Below the pieces are notes generated by a model. The model was not told the origin of the DNA, did no database searches, and saw only the letters and a program-made list of their open reading frames with translations. From Ancylobacter amanitiformis (GTDB lineage: Bacteria > Pseudomonadota > Alphaproteobacteria > Rhizobiales > Xanthobacteraceae): a stretch of DNA of 64,000 nt. Where the stretch lies: assembly GCF_030814815.1 (NCBI RefSeq), contig NZ_JAUSVR010000019.1:1-64000 (forward strand), written 5' to 3'. This document shows, one piece after another, positions 10,337-19,005 of the stretch (position 1 is its first letter; every line of letters begins with the position of its first letter). The position numbers were made by a program, and so were the translations under genes.

Positions 10337-11536
10337 TCAGAACGCCTGGATTCCGGTCTGCGCCCGCCCGAGAATCAGCGTGTGAATGTCGTGCGTGCCC
10401 TCGTAGGTGTTCACCGTTTCGAGGTTCTGCGCATGGCGCATCACGTGGAATTCCTCGCTGATGCCGTTGCCGCCGTGCATGTCGCGCGCGAGGCGGGCGA
10501 TGTCCAGCGCCTTGCCGCAATTGTTGCGCTTGATGAGCGAGATCATCTCCGGCGCCATGCGTCCCTCGTCGAACAGGCGCCCGACGCGCAGCGCGGCCTG
10601 CAGCCCCAGCGCAATCTCGCTCTGCATGTCGGCGAGCTTCTTCTGCACCAGCTGGTTGGCGGCCAGCGGCCGGCCGAACTGCCGGCGGTCGAGCGTGTAC
10701 TGGCGGGCGCGGTGCCAGCAATCCTCCGCCGCGCCCATCACCCCCCAGGCTATGCCGTAGCGGGCCCGGTTGAGGCAGCCGAACGGGCCCTTGAGCCCGG
10801 AGACATTGGGCAATAGCGCGCTTTCCGGCACCTCGACGCCGTCGAGCACGATCTCGCCGGTGAGCGAGGCGCGCAGCGAGAGCTTGCCGCCGATCTTCGG
10901 GGCCGAGAGCCCCTTGGTGCCCTTTTCGAGCACGAAGCCGCGGATCTCGTCGCCATGCGCGGCCGACTTCGCCCAGACGATGAACACATCGGCGAAGGGC
11001 GCGTTGGAAATCCACATCTTGGAGCCGGTCAGCCGGTAGCCGCCGTCTATCCTTTCGGCGCGCGTGCGCATGCCGCCGGGGTCGGAGCCGGCATCCGGCT
11101 CGGTGAGGCCGAAGCAGCCGATCCACTCGCCGCGCGCCAGCTTCGGCAGGTAGCGCGTGCGCTGCGCCTCGTCGCCATAGGCGTGGATCGGGTACATGAC
11201 GAGCGAGGACTGCACGCTCATCATCGAGCGGTAGCCGGAATCCACCCGCTCCACCTCGCGCGCGACCAGCCCATAGGACACGTAACTCGCGCCCGCCCCG
11301 CCATAGGTCTCGGGCACGGTGATGCCGAGCAGGCCCAGTTCGCCCATCTCCGCGAAGATGGCGGGGTCGGTCTTCTCCTCGCGATAGGCCTCGATGATGC
11401 GCGGCAGCAGCTTTTCCTGCGCATAGGCCTGGGCGGTATCGCGGATCAGCCGCTCCTCCTCGCCGAGCTGGTCCTCGAAATGGAATGGATCGGCCCAGGC
11501 GAAGGGCGCGCGGCTGGAGGCGGCGGTGGCGGACAT
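10337..11536 (-). CDS. gcdH: Glutaryl-CoA dehydrogenase
   Basis: The 399-residue acyl-CoA dehydrogenase-fold flavoenzyme has the substrate-pocket segment [12 protein letters not shown], the FAD-site motif [17 protein letters not shown] and the catalytic base in [13 protein letters not shown]. Together these mark the glutaryl-CoA branch, which oxidises and decarboxylates glutaryl-CoA to crotonyl-CoA. The ATG at 11536 (MSATAASS) was chosen over an upstream TTG frame. It is the first gene of a gcdH / CoA-transferase / etfB / etfA unit and is divergent from a GcvA-like LysR gene that probably controls it. Confidence 0.94.
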   Translation of the reverse strand: MSATAASSRAPFAWADPFHFEDQLGEEERLIRDTAQAYAQEKLLPRIIEAYREEKTDPAIFAEMGELGLLGITVPETYGGAGASYVSYGLVAREVERVDSGYRSMMSVQSSLVMYPIHAYGDEAQRTRYLPKLARGEWIGCFGLTEPDAGSDPGGMRTRAERIDGGYRLTGSKMWISNAPFADVFIVWAKSAAHGDEIRGFVLEKGTKGLSAPKIGGKLSLRASLTGEIVLDGVEVPESALLPNVSGLKGPFGCLNRARYGIAWGVMGAAEDCWHRARQYTLDRRQFGRPLAANQLVQKKLADMQSEIALGLQAALRVGRLFDEGRMAPEMISLIKRNNCGKALDIARLARDMHGGNGISEEFHVMRHAQNLETVNTYEGTHDIHTLILGRAQTGIQAF

Positions 11537-11602
11537 GAGGCTCTCGACGGTTCGCAGCCGGAGGGCTGCCAAAAGGCTTCATGTCGATATCAAATGGTTT
11601 AG

Positions 11603-11648
11603 ACGCCGAATAACCCGTTTTTGGCGTAGGTTGATGCATGTTATGCAT
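11603..11648. promoter_or_regulatory. Candidate LysR binding sites upstream of gcdH
   Basis: Two dyads lie in the gcdH/LysR spacer. ACGCCGA-N11-TTGGCGT (11603-11627) is a near-perfect inverted repeat of LysR type. ATGCAT-GTT-ATGCAT (11634-11648) lies immediately before the LysR start. Binding is inferred. Confidence 0.45.
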
Positions 11649-11653
11649 AAGCG

Positions 11654-12562
11654 ATGTCCCGCCCGCGCCGCTTCACGCCCTCGATCAGCCTGCTCTCCGC
11701 CTTCGAGGCGGTATTGCGCACCGGCTCGACCGCCGCCGCGGCACGCGAGCTGAGCCTCTCGCAGGGAACGGTGAGCCGGCTGGTCAAGACGCTGGAGGAG
11801 CAGCTCGGCCGCGAGCTGTTCGACCGCAAGCGCCAGCGCCTCATCCCGACCGAGGCGGCGCGCAGCTATGGCCGCGATATCAGCCGCGCGCTCGACCTCA
11901 TCCAGCGCGCCGGCATGGAACTGATCGCCAACCCGGAAGGCGGCGCGCTATCGCTGGCTATCCTGCCGGCCTTCGGCACGCGCTGGCTGGCGCCCCGGCT
12001 CGGCCGCTTCGCCGGCGCGCATCCCGGCATCGCCATCAACCTCGCCACACGGCTGAAGCGCTTCAATTTCGACGCCGAGGGTTTCGATGCCGCCATTCAC
12101 TTCGGCACCGACGACTGGCGCGAGGCGGATCACATGAAGCTGTTCGACGAGAGGCTGACCGCCTGCATCGCGCCCAGCCTGTTCGCCACCCATCCGGTGC
12201 GGGCCATCGAGGACATGCGCGGCCTGCCGCTGTTGCAGCTGGAAACCCGGCCGACGGCCTGGAGGCGCTGGTTCGAGGTGCAGGGCGGCACCGCGCCGCA
12301 GGGGCGCGGCATGCTGTTCGACCAGTTCGCGCCGATGACGCAGGCGGCGATCGCCGGGCTCGGCGTCGCCCTGCTGCCGGAATATCTGGCCGATCCCGAA
12401 CTGGCGGAGGGGCGGCTGATGCCGGTGCTGGAGCACCCGGTCGCCGGGACCGGCTCGTACTGGCTGGTCTGGCCGAGCGCCCGCGCCAACCACCCGCCGC
12501 TGGCCGCCTTTCGCAACTGGCTGGCGGGCGAGTTGAAGTCGCGCGAGGGGGAGGGAGGATGA
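11654..12562 (+). CDS. GcvA-like LysR-family regulator (GcdR candidate)
   Basis: The 302-residue protein begins MSRPRRFTPSISLLSAFEAV, the form seen in GcvA/GcdR-type LysR proteins. The helix-turn-helix is at about residues 25-45 (STAAAARELSLSQGTVSRLVK) and the effector domain at about 95-295. It is divergent from gcdH with 117 bp between the starts, so it most likely regulates glutarate/glutaryl-CoA use and may respond to one of those compounds. The ribosome site is weak, and the ATG lies just after the ATGCAT dyad, a layout that fits autorepression. Confidence 0.88.
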   Translation: MSRPRRFTPSISLLSAFEAVLRTGSTAAAARELSLSQGTVSRLVKTLEEQLGRELFDRKRQRLIPTEAARSYGRDISRALDLIQRAGMELIANPEGGALSLAILPAFGTRWLAPRLGRFAGAHPGIAINLATRLKRFNFDAEGFDAAIHFGTDDWREADHMKLFDERLTACIAPSLFATHPVRAIEDMRGLPLLQLETRPTAWRRWFEVQGGTAPQGRGMLFDQFAPMTQAAIAGLGVALLPEYLADPELAEGRLMPVLEHPVAGTGSYWLVWPSARANHPPLAAFRNWLAGELKSREGEGG

Positions 12563-12772
12563 GCCCTTCCGCGAGCGATCGCGCGCGCCGCGCTCACGAA
12601 GGGGCATTCGCCAATCGGGCGAGGGCATAGATAATGCGGCTTGCCGGGCCGGGGGCCATCGGCCGCGCTCATCTCGCGAGCGTCATCGGCGCCTTCGGCA
12701 GGCCATCTCGCACGTGAAGACCGCGCGGGAATTCCGCGCCTTTCGATCCTGCCGGCAATCGGGGAGACGCCA

Positions 12773-13767
12773 ATGTTCCGGGCCATCATCATCACCAAGG
12801 ACGCCGACCTCACCCGCGCGGATCTCACCGAGCTTGACGAGAGCGCCCTGCCGGACGCCGACGTCACTATCGCCGTCGATCATTCCACGTTGAACTACAA
12901 GGACGCGCTGGCCATTGCCGGCCGGGGGCCGGTGGTGCGGCGCTTTCCCATGGTTCCCGGCATCGATCTGGCCGGTACGGTGCTCGCCAGCCGCGCGCCC
13001 GGTGTTGCGCCGGGCCAGAAGGTGCTGGTGAACGGCTGGGGCCTGGGCAGGTGCATTGGGGCGGGCTGGCGGAGCGGGCGCGGGTGAAGGCGGAATGGCT
13101 CGTGCCGCTGCCGCCACGCTTCACCACGCGTCAGGCGATGTCCATCGGCACGGCCGGCTACACCGCCATGCTGTGCCTCATGGCGCTCGAACGCCATGGC
13201 GTGACGCCCGACCGCGGCGAGATCCTGGTGACGGGCGCGTCGGGCGGCGTCGGCAGCTTCGCGGTCGCCCTGCTCGCGGCGCGCGGCTACACGGTCGCCG
13301 CCGCGACCGGGCGGGCCGAGGAGGCCGGCTATCTCGCGCGCCTCGGCGCCGGCCGGATCGTCCCGCGCCGCGACCTGGAGGCGCCCGGCCGGCCGCTGGG
13401 CAAGGAGATGTGGGCGGGCGTCATCGACAGCGTCGGCGGCATCGTGCTGGCCAATGCCTGCGCCTCCACCCGCTATGGCGGCACGGTGGCGGCCTGCGGG
13501 CTGGCCTGCAGCATGGATCTTCCCCTTACCGTGGCGCCATTCATCCTGCGCGGGGTCACGCTCGCCGGGGTCGACAGCGTCTATTGCGATGCGGCGACGC
13601 GGCGAATCGCCTGGGACCGGCTGGCGGACGAACTGCCGGAAGGGGTGATCGAGCATATCGCCCATGTCGTGCCGCTCGACGCGGTGATCGACCTCGCCGG
13701 CGATCTGCTGGCGGGAACCATTCGCGGGCGGCGGGTGGTGGAGATCGGCACCGCCGCCACGCGCTAG
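12773..13767 (+). pseudogene. acuI: AcuI/YhdH-type acryloyl-CoA reductase, frameshifted
   Basis: Two adjoining frames together make one MDR-family NADPH oxidoreductase. The first (12773 to about 13048) begins MFRAIIITKDADLTRADL and carries LNYKDALAIAGRGPVVRRFPMVPGIDLAGTV. The second (from about 13051) carries HWGGLAERARVKAEWLVPLP, the Rossmann motif TGASGGVGSFAVALLAARGY, and the rest to residue 330 or so. At the junction family members read GWGLGExHWGGLA. Here one G is missing between 13048 and 13049 (GGC-AG-GTG instead of GGC-GAG-GTG), shifting the frame. Both halves are otherwise intact, so this is a recent mutation or a sequencing error. A working gene would reduce acryloyl-CoA to propionyl-CoA. 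Confidence 0.85.
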
Positions 13768-13791
13768 GGCGGATCCGGGGCGCGGGCGGGG

Positions 13792-13808
13792 GCCCGGCAT
13801 CGCCGGGC
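13792..13808. terminator. Short hairpin after the acuI-like gene
   Basis: GCCCGGC-ATC-GCCGGGC forms a 7-bp stem 24 nt after the stop of the acuI frame. It is followed by only a short GTTTTG run, so it is a weak terminator candidate ahead of amiC. Confidence 0.4.
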
Positions 13809-13920
13809 GAACTTGCGTTTTGCCGGGCGGCGCGCCAATAGACAATCGATGCCGGGTTGGCGTGGCCGCGGCGCCGCGCGCGCGATCCGGGGCGACAGGG
13901 CGTAGCAGCAGGCAGCAGCG

Positions 13921-15078
13921 GTGAGCGATCTCGACCACGAGGAGAGCGGTGCGGGCGCGGCGGCTGCGGCCTGGCGGATCGGCGTCCTGTTCTCCCGCAA
14001 GGGGCATATGCAGGTGCCCGAGACCGAGCATTTCCGCGGCACGGCGCTCGCCGTCGAGGAAATCAACCTGGCGGGCGGCGTGCGCGGCCGGCCGATCGAG
14101 CCGGTGTGCTACGATCCGGAATCGAGTTCCGAACTCTATCGCCGCTATGCCGAGCGCCTGCTGACCGAGGACGGCATCAGCACCATTTTCGGCTGCTGCG
14201 CCTCCTCCAGCCGCAAGGCGATTCTCGCCGCGGTGGAGCGCCGCAACGCGCTGCTCTGGTACCCCTCGCTCTATGAGGGCTTCGAATATTCACCGAACGT
14301 GATCTATACCGGCGCGGCGCCGAACCAGAACAGCCTGCAGCTCGCACGCTATCTCTTTGCCGGCTATGGGCGGCGTTTCTACCTTGTCGGCTCGGACTAT
14401 ATCTACCCGCGCGAATCCAACCGCATCATGCGCGATGTGGTCGGCCGCGAGGGCGGGGAGGTGGTGGCCGAGGCCTATGTGCCGGTCGCCCCGCACGAGG
14501 ACCAGATCCGGCGCGTGGTGGAAGACATCCGCCGCAGGGCGCCGGACGTGGTGTTTTCCACGGTGGTGGGGACGGGCGGGCAGGCCTTCTACCGCATCTT
14601 CCGCGAGGCCGGGCTCGACCCGCGCACCATGCCGATCGCCAGCCTCACCATGGCGGAGGGCGAGGTGCTGGCCATCGGCCCGGAACTGTGCGCCGGCCAC
14701 ATCACCGCCGCGCCCTATTTCTCCACCCTCGACACGCCGGCGAACCATCGCTTCGTCGCGGCCTATCGCGCCCGTTTCGGCCGTGAGGCGCCGGTGACGA
14801 TGTATGCCGAGGCCGCCTATTTCCAGATCCACGTCTTCGCCGATGCCCTGCGGCGGACCGGCTCGCTGGATACCCAGCGCCTCGTCGACGCCGCGCTGGG
14901 CACCGAATATGAGGCGCCGCAGGGCCGTATCCGCATCGACCCGGACAATAACCACACGCTGCTGCATGCGCGCATCGGCATGGTCAACGCGCACGGGACC
15001 TTTGACGTGGTGTGGGAGGCCAAGGCGCCGGTGAAGCCCGATCCCTACCTTGTCGACCATGTCCACGACCATGTCTAG
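13921..15078 (+). CDS. amiC: AmiC-like amide sensor (negative regulator of AmiR)
   Basis: The 385-residue protein has the periplasmic-binding-protein fold of the FmdD/AmiC family but no signal peptide, so it is cytoplasmic like Pseudomonas AmiC. Family stretches include GVLFSRKGHMQVPE, CASSSRKAILAAVERRNALLWYPSLYEGFEYSPNVIYTGAAPNQN (quoted in parts) and EAAYFQIHVFADAL. AmiC binds AmiR and releases it when a short amide is bound. It starts at GTG 13921 and is 39 nt ahead of amiR. The alternative, an unsecreted transporter receptor, is unlikely given the ANTAR gene next to it. Confidence 0.88.
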   Translation: MSDLDHEESGAGAAAAAWRIGVLFSRKGHMQVPETEHFRGTALAVEEINLAGGVRGRPIEPVCYDPESSSELYRRYAERLLTEDGISTIFGCCASSSRKAILAAVERRNALLWYPSLYEGFEYSPNVIYTGAAPNQNSLQLARYLFAGYGRRFYLVGSDYIYPRESNRIMRDVVGREGGEVVAEAYVPVAPHEDQIRRVVEDIRRRAPDVVFSTVVGTGGQAFYRIFREAGLDPRTMPIASLTMAEGEVLAIGPELCAGHITAAPYFSTLDTPANHRFVAAYRARFGREAPVTMYAEAAYFQIHVFADALRRTGSLDTQRLVDAALGTEYEAPQGRIRIDPDNNHTLLHARIGMVNAHGTFDVVWEAKAPVKPDPYLVDHVHDHV

Positions 15079-15117
15079 AAGAGGTGGGGTGGGAATGAGT
15101 CCTGCGGGGGCGGTGGC

Positions 15118-15729
15118 GTGAACGCGGCGCTTATCCAGAACCTGCGCAACACGCGCATCGCCGTGGTTCACCCGCGCGACCAGGATGGCGATGATCTGGT
15201 GCGCCAGTTGCAGCGCATCGGCTGCCAGGTGCAGGTCGTGTGGCCGCCGCCCGCGCAATTGCCCCAGCCGCTCGACGCCGTGTTCTTCCTGCTCGACCGC
15301 GACACCCGCAGCTCGATGCCCTGGCGCATGGCGGATCTGAACATCGCGCACATCGCCATCGTCGACTACGAGAACCCGACCGTGCTGAAGGCGCTGCTGG
15401 ATTCCAGCGCGTATGGCGTGCTGGTGCGCCCGATCCGCGCCTCCGGCGTGCTGGCCAATCTCGTCCTCGCGCTGTCCATGCGCGGCTATGAAAGCCGCCT
15501 TCTGGCCAAGATCACCAAGCTGGAAGACACGCTGCGCACCCGCCGCGACGTGGAGAAGGCGACGCGGCTCTTGATGAGCCTGCGCAATCTGAGCGAGGAC
15601 GAGGCCTACCAGTTCATCCGCAAGCAGGCCACGGCCAAGCGCGTGCCGATCGGCACCATTGCCGGCTCCATCATCAACGCCCACGCCATGCTGGCCGAAC
15701 TCGGCCGCGACGAGGGGAAGGACCGCTGA
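15118..15729 (+). CDS. amiR: AmiR-like ANTAR antitermination regulator
   Basis: The 203-residue protein has an N-terminal pseudo-receiver domain (about 10-125) that lacks the usual phosphorylation Asp context, a coiled-coil linker, and a C-terminal ANTAR domain (about 140-195; EKATRLLMSLRNLSEDEAYQFIRK). ANTAR proteins bind paired hairpins in nascent RNA and prevent termination. The gene starts at GTG 15118 and is coupled to amiC. A 232-nt leader with a P2-like hairpin and terminator follows, ahead of the amidase and transporter genes, so its target is probably within its own operon. Confidence 0.9.
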   Translation: MNAALIQNLRNTRIAVVHPRDQDGDDLVRQLQRIGCQVQVVWPPPAQLPQPLDAVFFLLDRDTRSSMPWRMADLNIAHIAIVDYENPTVLKALLDSSAYGVLVRPIRASGVLANLVLALSMRGYESRLLAKITKLEDTLRTRRDVEKATRLLMSLRNLSEDEAYQFIRKQATAKRVPIGTIAGSIINAHAMLAELGRDEGKDR

Positions 15730-15842
15730 TCCGCCCATAATATGGGCATTTCACGCACTGCCACTCTCGTCGGCAGATCGCGCTTGACTTGGCCGGCGCA
15801 CTGCGCTTCCCTGATGGCCGATCGCTTCCCTGGGGGAGCGGC

Positions 15843-15920
15843 GCGGCAGCGTTGCCGTTTCACATTCAGGCTGTGCAGCCCTCGATGGCGTCGGAAGACG
15901 CTGCCGGGGGCTTTTTGTTT
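15843..15920 (+). promoter_or_regulatory. ANTAR-type attenuator leader ahead of the amidase gene
   Basis: A hairpin GCGGC-AGCGTT-GCCGT (15843-15858) has a hexaloop with A at position 1 and G at position 4, the ANTAR signature. Its bases GGCAGCGT (15845-15852) are also perfectly complementary to ACGCTGCC (15898-15905), which precedes GGGGGC and a T-run (15912-15920). The two pairings exclude each other, so one is a terminator and the other an antiterminator state. Inside lies a second hairpin, GCGTC-GGAA-GACGC. The partner hairpin P1 was not clearly found. Confidence 0.65.
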
Positions 15921-15961
15921 CGCGACGCGGGCGACCGCGGCGCTCGGAGAGGTGTGCCCAG

Positions 15962-16831
15962 ATGCCGAGTTCCAGTCTTGTCCGCGTCGCCTGCATCCAG
16001 ATGGAGCCGCGCCTCGGCGACACCGCCGCCAATGTCGCCCATAGCCTCGATCTGATCGGAAAGGCGGCGGATGGCGGGGCCACGCTCATCGTGCTGCCCG
16101 AACTCGCCAATACCGGCTACGTGTTCGAGACCCGCGCGGAGGCCTTCGCCCTCGCCGAGACCATTCCCGATGGCCCCACCTCCATCGCCTGGATCCGGAT
16201 CGCCGCCGCGCGCGGCCTGCACATCGTGGCCGGCATCACCGAGCGCGAGGGCAACGCGCTCTATAACAGTGCCGTGGTGATCGGTCCCGACGGGTATGTC
16301 GGCACCTATCGCAAGATGCACCTATGGGGCAATGAGCACCTGTTCTTCGAGCCGGGCAATAACGGCTTCCCGGTGTTCCAGACCGCGCTGGGGCGCATCG
16401 GCGTTGCCATCTGCTATGATGGCTGGTTCCCCGAGACCTACCGCCTGCAGGCGCTGCAGGGCGCCGACATCGTCTGCGTGCCGACCAACTGGGTGCCGAT
16501 TCCCGGCCAGGCCGAGGGACGCGAGGCGATGGCCAACATCCTCGCCATGGCCGCCGCGCATTCCAACTCGCTCTACATCGCCTGCGCCGACCGCATCGGC
16601 ACCGAGCGCGGCCAGCCCTTCGAGGGCCAGAGCCTGATCGTCGGGCATACCGGCTGGCCCGCCGCCGGTCCCGCCAGCCGCGACCGTGAGGAAATCGTCT
16701 CCGCCGAGATCGACCTCGGCGCCGCGCGGCGCGACCGCAACTGGAACGCCTTCAACCAGGTGCTGCGCGACCGTCGCACCGACGTCTATGCCGAGATGCT
16801 CGGCGCCGACATCACCCGCGGCTGGTACTGA
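15962..16831 (+). CDS. Nitrilase-superfamily amidohydrolase
   Basis: The 289-residue carbon-nitrogen hydrolase has the full catalytic set: Glu in VLPELANTGY, Lys in YRKMHLW and Cys in AICYDGWFPE. A second Glu is probable in AEGREAM. Such enzymes hydrolyse aliphatic amides, carbamoyl compounds or nitriles to acid and ammonia. Its position after amiC-amiR and the attenuator, and before an amide-type ABC importer, marks it as the catabolic enzyme of the system. The exact substrate is unknown. GAGAGG upstream supports the ATG at 15962. Confidence 0.88.
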   Translation: MPSSSLVRVACIQMEPRLGDTAANVAHSLDLIGKAADGGATLIVLPELANTGYVFETRAEAFALAETIPDGPTSIAWIRIAAARGLHIVAGITEREGNALYNSAVVIGPDGYVGTYRKMHLWGNEHLFFEPGNNGFPVFQTALGRIGVAICYDGWFPETYRLQALQGADIVCVPTNWVPIPGQAEGREAMANILAMAAAHSNSLYIACADRIGTERGQPFEGQSLIVGHTGWPAAGPASRDREEIVSAEIDLGAARRDRNWNAFNQVLRDRRTDVYAEMLGADITRGWY

Positions 16832-16882
16832 ACCCGCCGCGGCTTCCTCCACAACAACGATAACCTTCCGGAGAACAGAGCC

Positions 16883-18052
16883 ATGTCCACATTGCGCATC
16901 CCGCATCGTCGCCTGCTGATGGCCGGTGCTCTCGCGGCCGGCCTCCTCGCCGGCCCGGCGCTCGCCGCCGACACCGTCACCATCGGCATCCCGGTCGGCC
17001 TGTCCGGCGCCAATTCGGTGGTGGCCCCCTCGGTCGTCCAGTCGGCCGAACTCGCGGTCGAGGAGATCAACGCCAAGGGCGGCATCCTCGGCAAGAAGGT
17101 CGTGCTGGAAGTGGCGGACGACGCGTCCGGCGCCGCCGGCGCGCAGAAGGCGTTCGATTCGCTGATCTTCCAGAAGAAGGTCGACGTGCTGATCTCGATG
17201 GAGACCTCGGCGGCGCGCAATGCCGGCCTGCCGATCGTCAATCGCGGCAAGGTACCCTACATCTACACGTCCTTCTACGAGGGCCGCTCCTGCTCGCCGT
17301 TCATGTATGTCAATGCCTGGGTGCCGGACCAGCAGGTCGCCCCCATTGTCGACTTCTTCAAGAAGGAAGGCGCCAAGACCTATTTCCTGATCGGCTCGGA
17401 CTACGCGTTCGGCCGCGGCATGCTGGCCTTCACCAAGGATTATATCGAGAAGACCGGCGGCAAGATCGTCGGCGACGAATATGCCCCGATGGACGCCACC
17501 GACTGGACCGCCATCCTCTCCAAGGTGAAGGCCGCCAACCCGGATGCCATCATCACCTCGACCGCCGGCGGCGCGCCCAATGTGACGCTGACCAAGCAGC
17601 TGCGCGCGGCCGGCATCAAGGCGCTCTACGGCAACCTCGCCGTCGATGAGGGCACCGCCAAGAGCATGGGCGCCGATGCCGAGGGCATCTACATTTCCGG
17701 CTCCTACTTCACCAATATCGACACGCCGGCCAACAAGGCTTTCCTCGCGGCGATGGAGACGAAGTTCGGCAAGGACCTGAAGACCCCGAACGACCTGTCG
17801 GTGCCGGAATACGAGGCCGTCTATGCCTACAAGGCCGCGGTCGAGAAGGCTGGCACGACGGCCGCCGACAAGGTCATCCCCGCGCTCGCCGAGGTTGCCG
17901 TGGAAGGCCCGCGCGGCACCATCGTCATGAACAAGCAGCGCCACGCGCCGCTGACCATGTATCTCGGACAGGTGAAGGCCGACGGCTCGGTGGCGATCAT
18001 GTCCAGCTTCAAGGATGTCGATCCCGGCGACCAGTGCCCGAAGCTGAAGTGA
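16883..18052 (+). CDS. ABC transporter substrate-binding protein, amide/urea/branched-chain type
   Basis: The 389-residue protein has a signal peptide (MSTLRIPHRRLLMAGALAA, cleavage near ALAADT) and a type I periplasmic-binding fold (VTIGIPVGLSGANSVVAPSVVQ as the first strand region). It should collect the amide or amino-acid-like substrate in the periplasm for the permeases that follow. GGAGAA lies upstream of the ATG. It is 51 nt after the amidase and in the same operon. Confidence 0.9.
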   Translation: MSTLRIPHRRLLMAGALAAGLLAGPALAADTVTIGIPVGLSGANSVVAPSVVQSAELAVEEINAKGGILGKKVVLEVADDASGAAGAQKAFDSLIFQKKVDVLISMETSAARNAGLPIVNRGKVPYIYTSFYEGRSCSPFMYVNAWVPDQQVAPIVDFFKKEGAKTYFLIGSDYAFGRGMLAFTKDYIEKTGGKIVGDEYAPMDATDWTAILSKVKAANPDAIITSTAGGAPNVTLTKQLRAAGIKALYGNLAVDEGTAKSMGADAEGIYISGSYFTNIDTPANKAFLAAMETKFGKDLKTPNDLSVPEYEAVYAYKAAVEKAGTTAADKVIPALAEVAVEGPRGTIVMNKQRHAPLTMYLGQVKADGSVAIMSSFKDVDPGDQCPKLK

Positions 18053-18168
18053 CACGGCTGACGTTCAGCCGGATCTGACGCGGCACGCCGGGCTGGCGCG
18101 GTTCATCCGCCCGGCCCGGCGGGTGTCCGCTTCGGAGAGGACGTGCCTTTGGCTCCCAAGGACATCCG

Positions 18169-19005
18169 ATGATAGCCCAGACGCTCGACATCGTGACCAC
18201 CGCGGCCATCCTCTATGCGGTGGCGACCGGGCTGCTGCTCGTGTTCGGGGTGATGAAGATCATCAACTTCGCCCATGGCGGGCTGATGACGCTCGGCGGC
18301 TATGCCGCGCTCGTCACCACGCAGGCAGGGTGGAATCCCTGGCTCGCGATTCCCGTCGCGGCGCTGTTCGGCGGCGTCGCCGGCATGGCCATCGAGCGTT
18401 TCGTGGTGCGCCCGCTCTATGCCCGCCCGCTCGATGCCATCCTCGCCACCTGGGGGCTGTCGATCATCATCGGGCAGGTCATCACCATCGCCTTCGGACG
18501 CGGTGTGCAGTTCACGCAGGCGCCGCTCTCGGGCACGCTCGATCTGTTCGGCGAGAGCTATTCCGCCTATCGCCTCGCGCTGGTGGGCATCGCCGCCGCG
18601 CTCGGCCTCGCGCTTACCGCCTTGCTGCAGGGCACGCGGCTGGGGCTGGAGACGCGGGCCGTGATCATGAACGAGGATCTGGCGCGCGGCCTCGGCATCA
18701 ACAGCGCGCTGGTGCGCTTCCTCACCTTCACGCTCGGCGCGGCACTGGCCGGGGTGGCGGGGGCGCTCATCACGCCGCTCTCCAGCGTCGATCCGAACAT
18801 GGGCGTGCCCTGGCTGGTGAACGCCTTCATGCTGGTACTGGTGTCCGGCGCCTCGCTGCTGAGCCTGCTGGCCGCCTGCCTCGTGCTGGGCGGGGCGCAG
18901 GTGCTGGTGGCCACCCATTTCAGCCCGGTGCTCGGCGGGCTCACCATCGCCGTACTGGCCGCTGTCATCCTGCGCATCCGCCCGAAGGGGTTCGCCCGTG
19001 ACTGA
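18169..19005 (+). CDS. livH: Branched-chain-type ABC permease (LivH-like)
   Basis: The 278-residue protein has about eight membrane spans and the family motif GLLLVFGVMKIINFAHGGLMTLGGYAAL near the N-terminus. The ABC-contact region GINSALVRFLTFTLGAALAG follows later. It forms the transmembrane channel with the permease half of the next gene, and overlaps that gene by 8 nt. The symbol refers to the family, not to proven leucine transport; the operon context suggests amides or related compounds. Confidence 0.9.
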   Translation: MIAQTLDIVTTAAILYAVATGLLLVFGVMKIINFAHGGLMTLGGYAALVTTQAGWNPWLAIPVAALFGGVAGMAIERFVVRPLYARPLDAILATWGLSIIIGQVITIAFGRGVQFTQAPLSGTLDLFGESYSAYRLALVGIAAALGLALTALLQGTRLGLETRAVIMNEDLARGLGINSALVRFLTFTLGAALAGVAGALITPLSSVDPNMGVPWLVNAFMLVLVSGASLLSLLAACLVLGGAQVLVATHFSPVLGGLTIAVLAAVILRIRPKGFARD

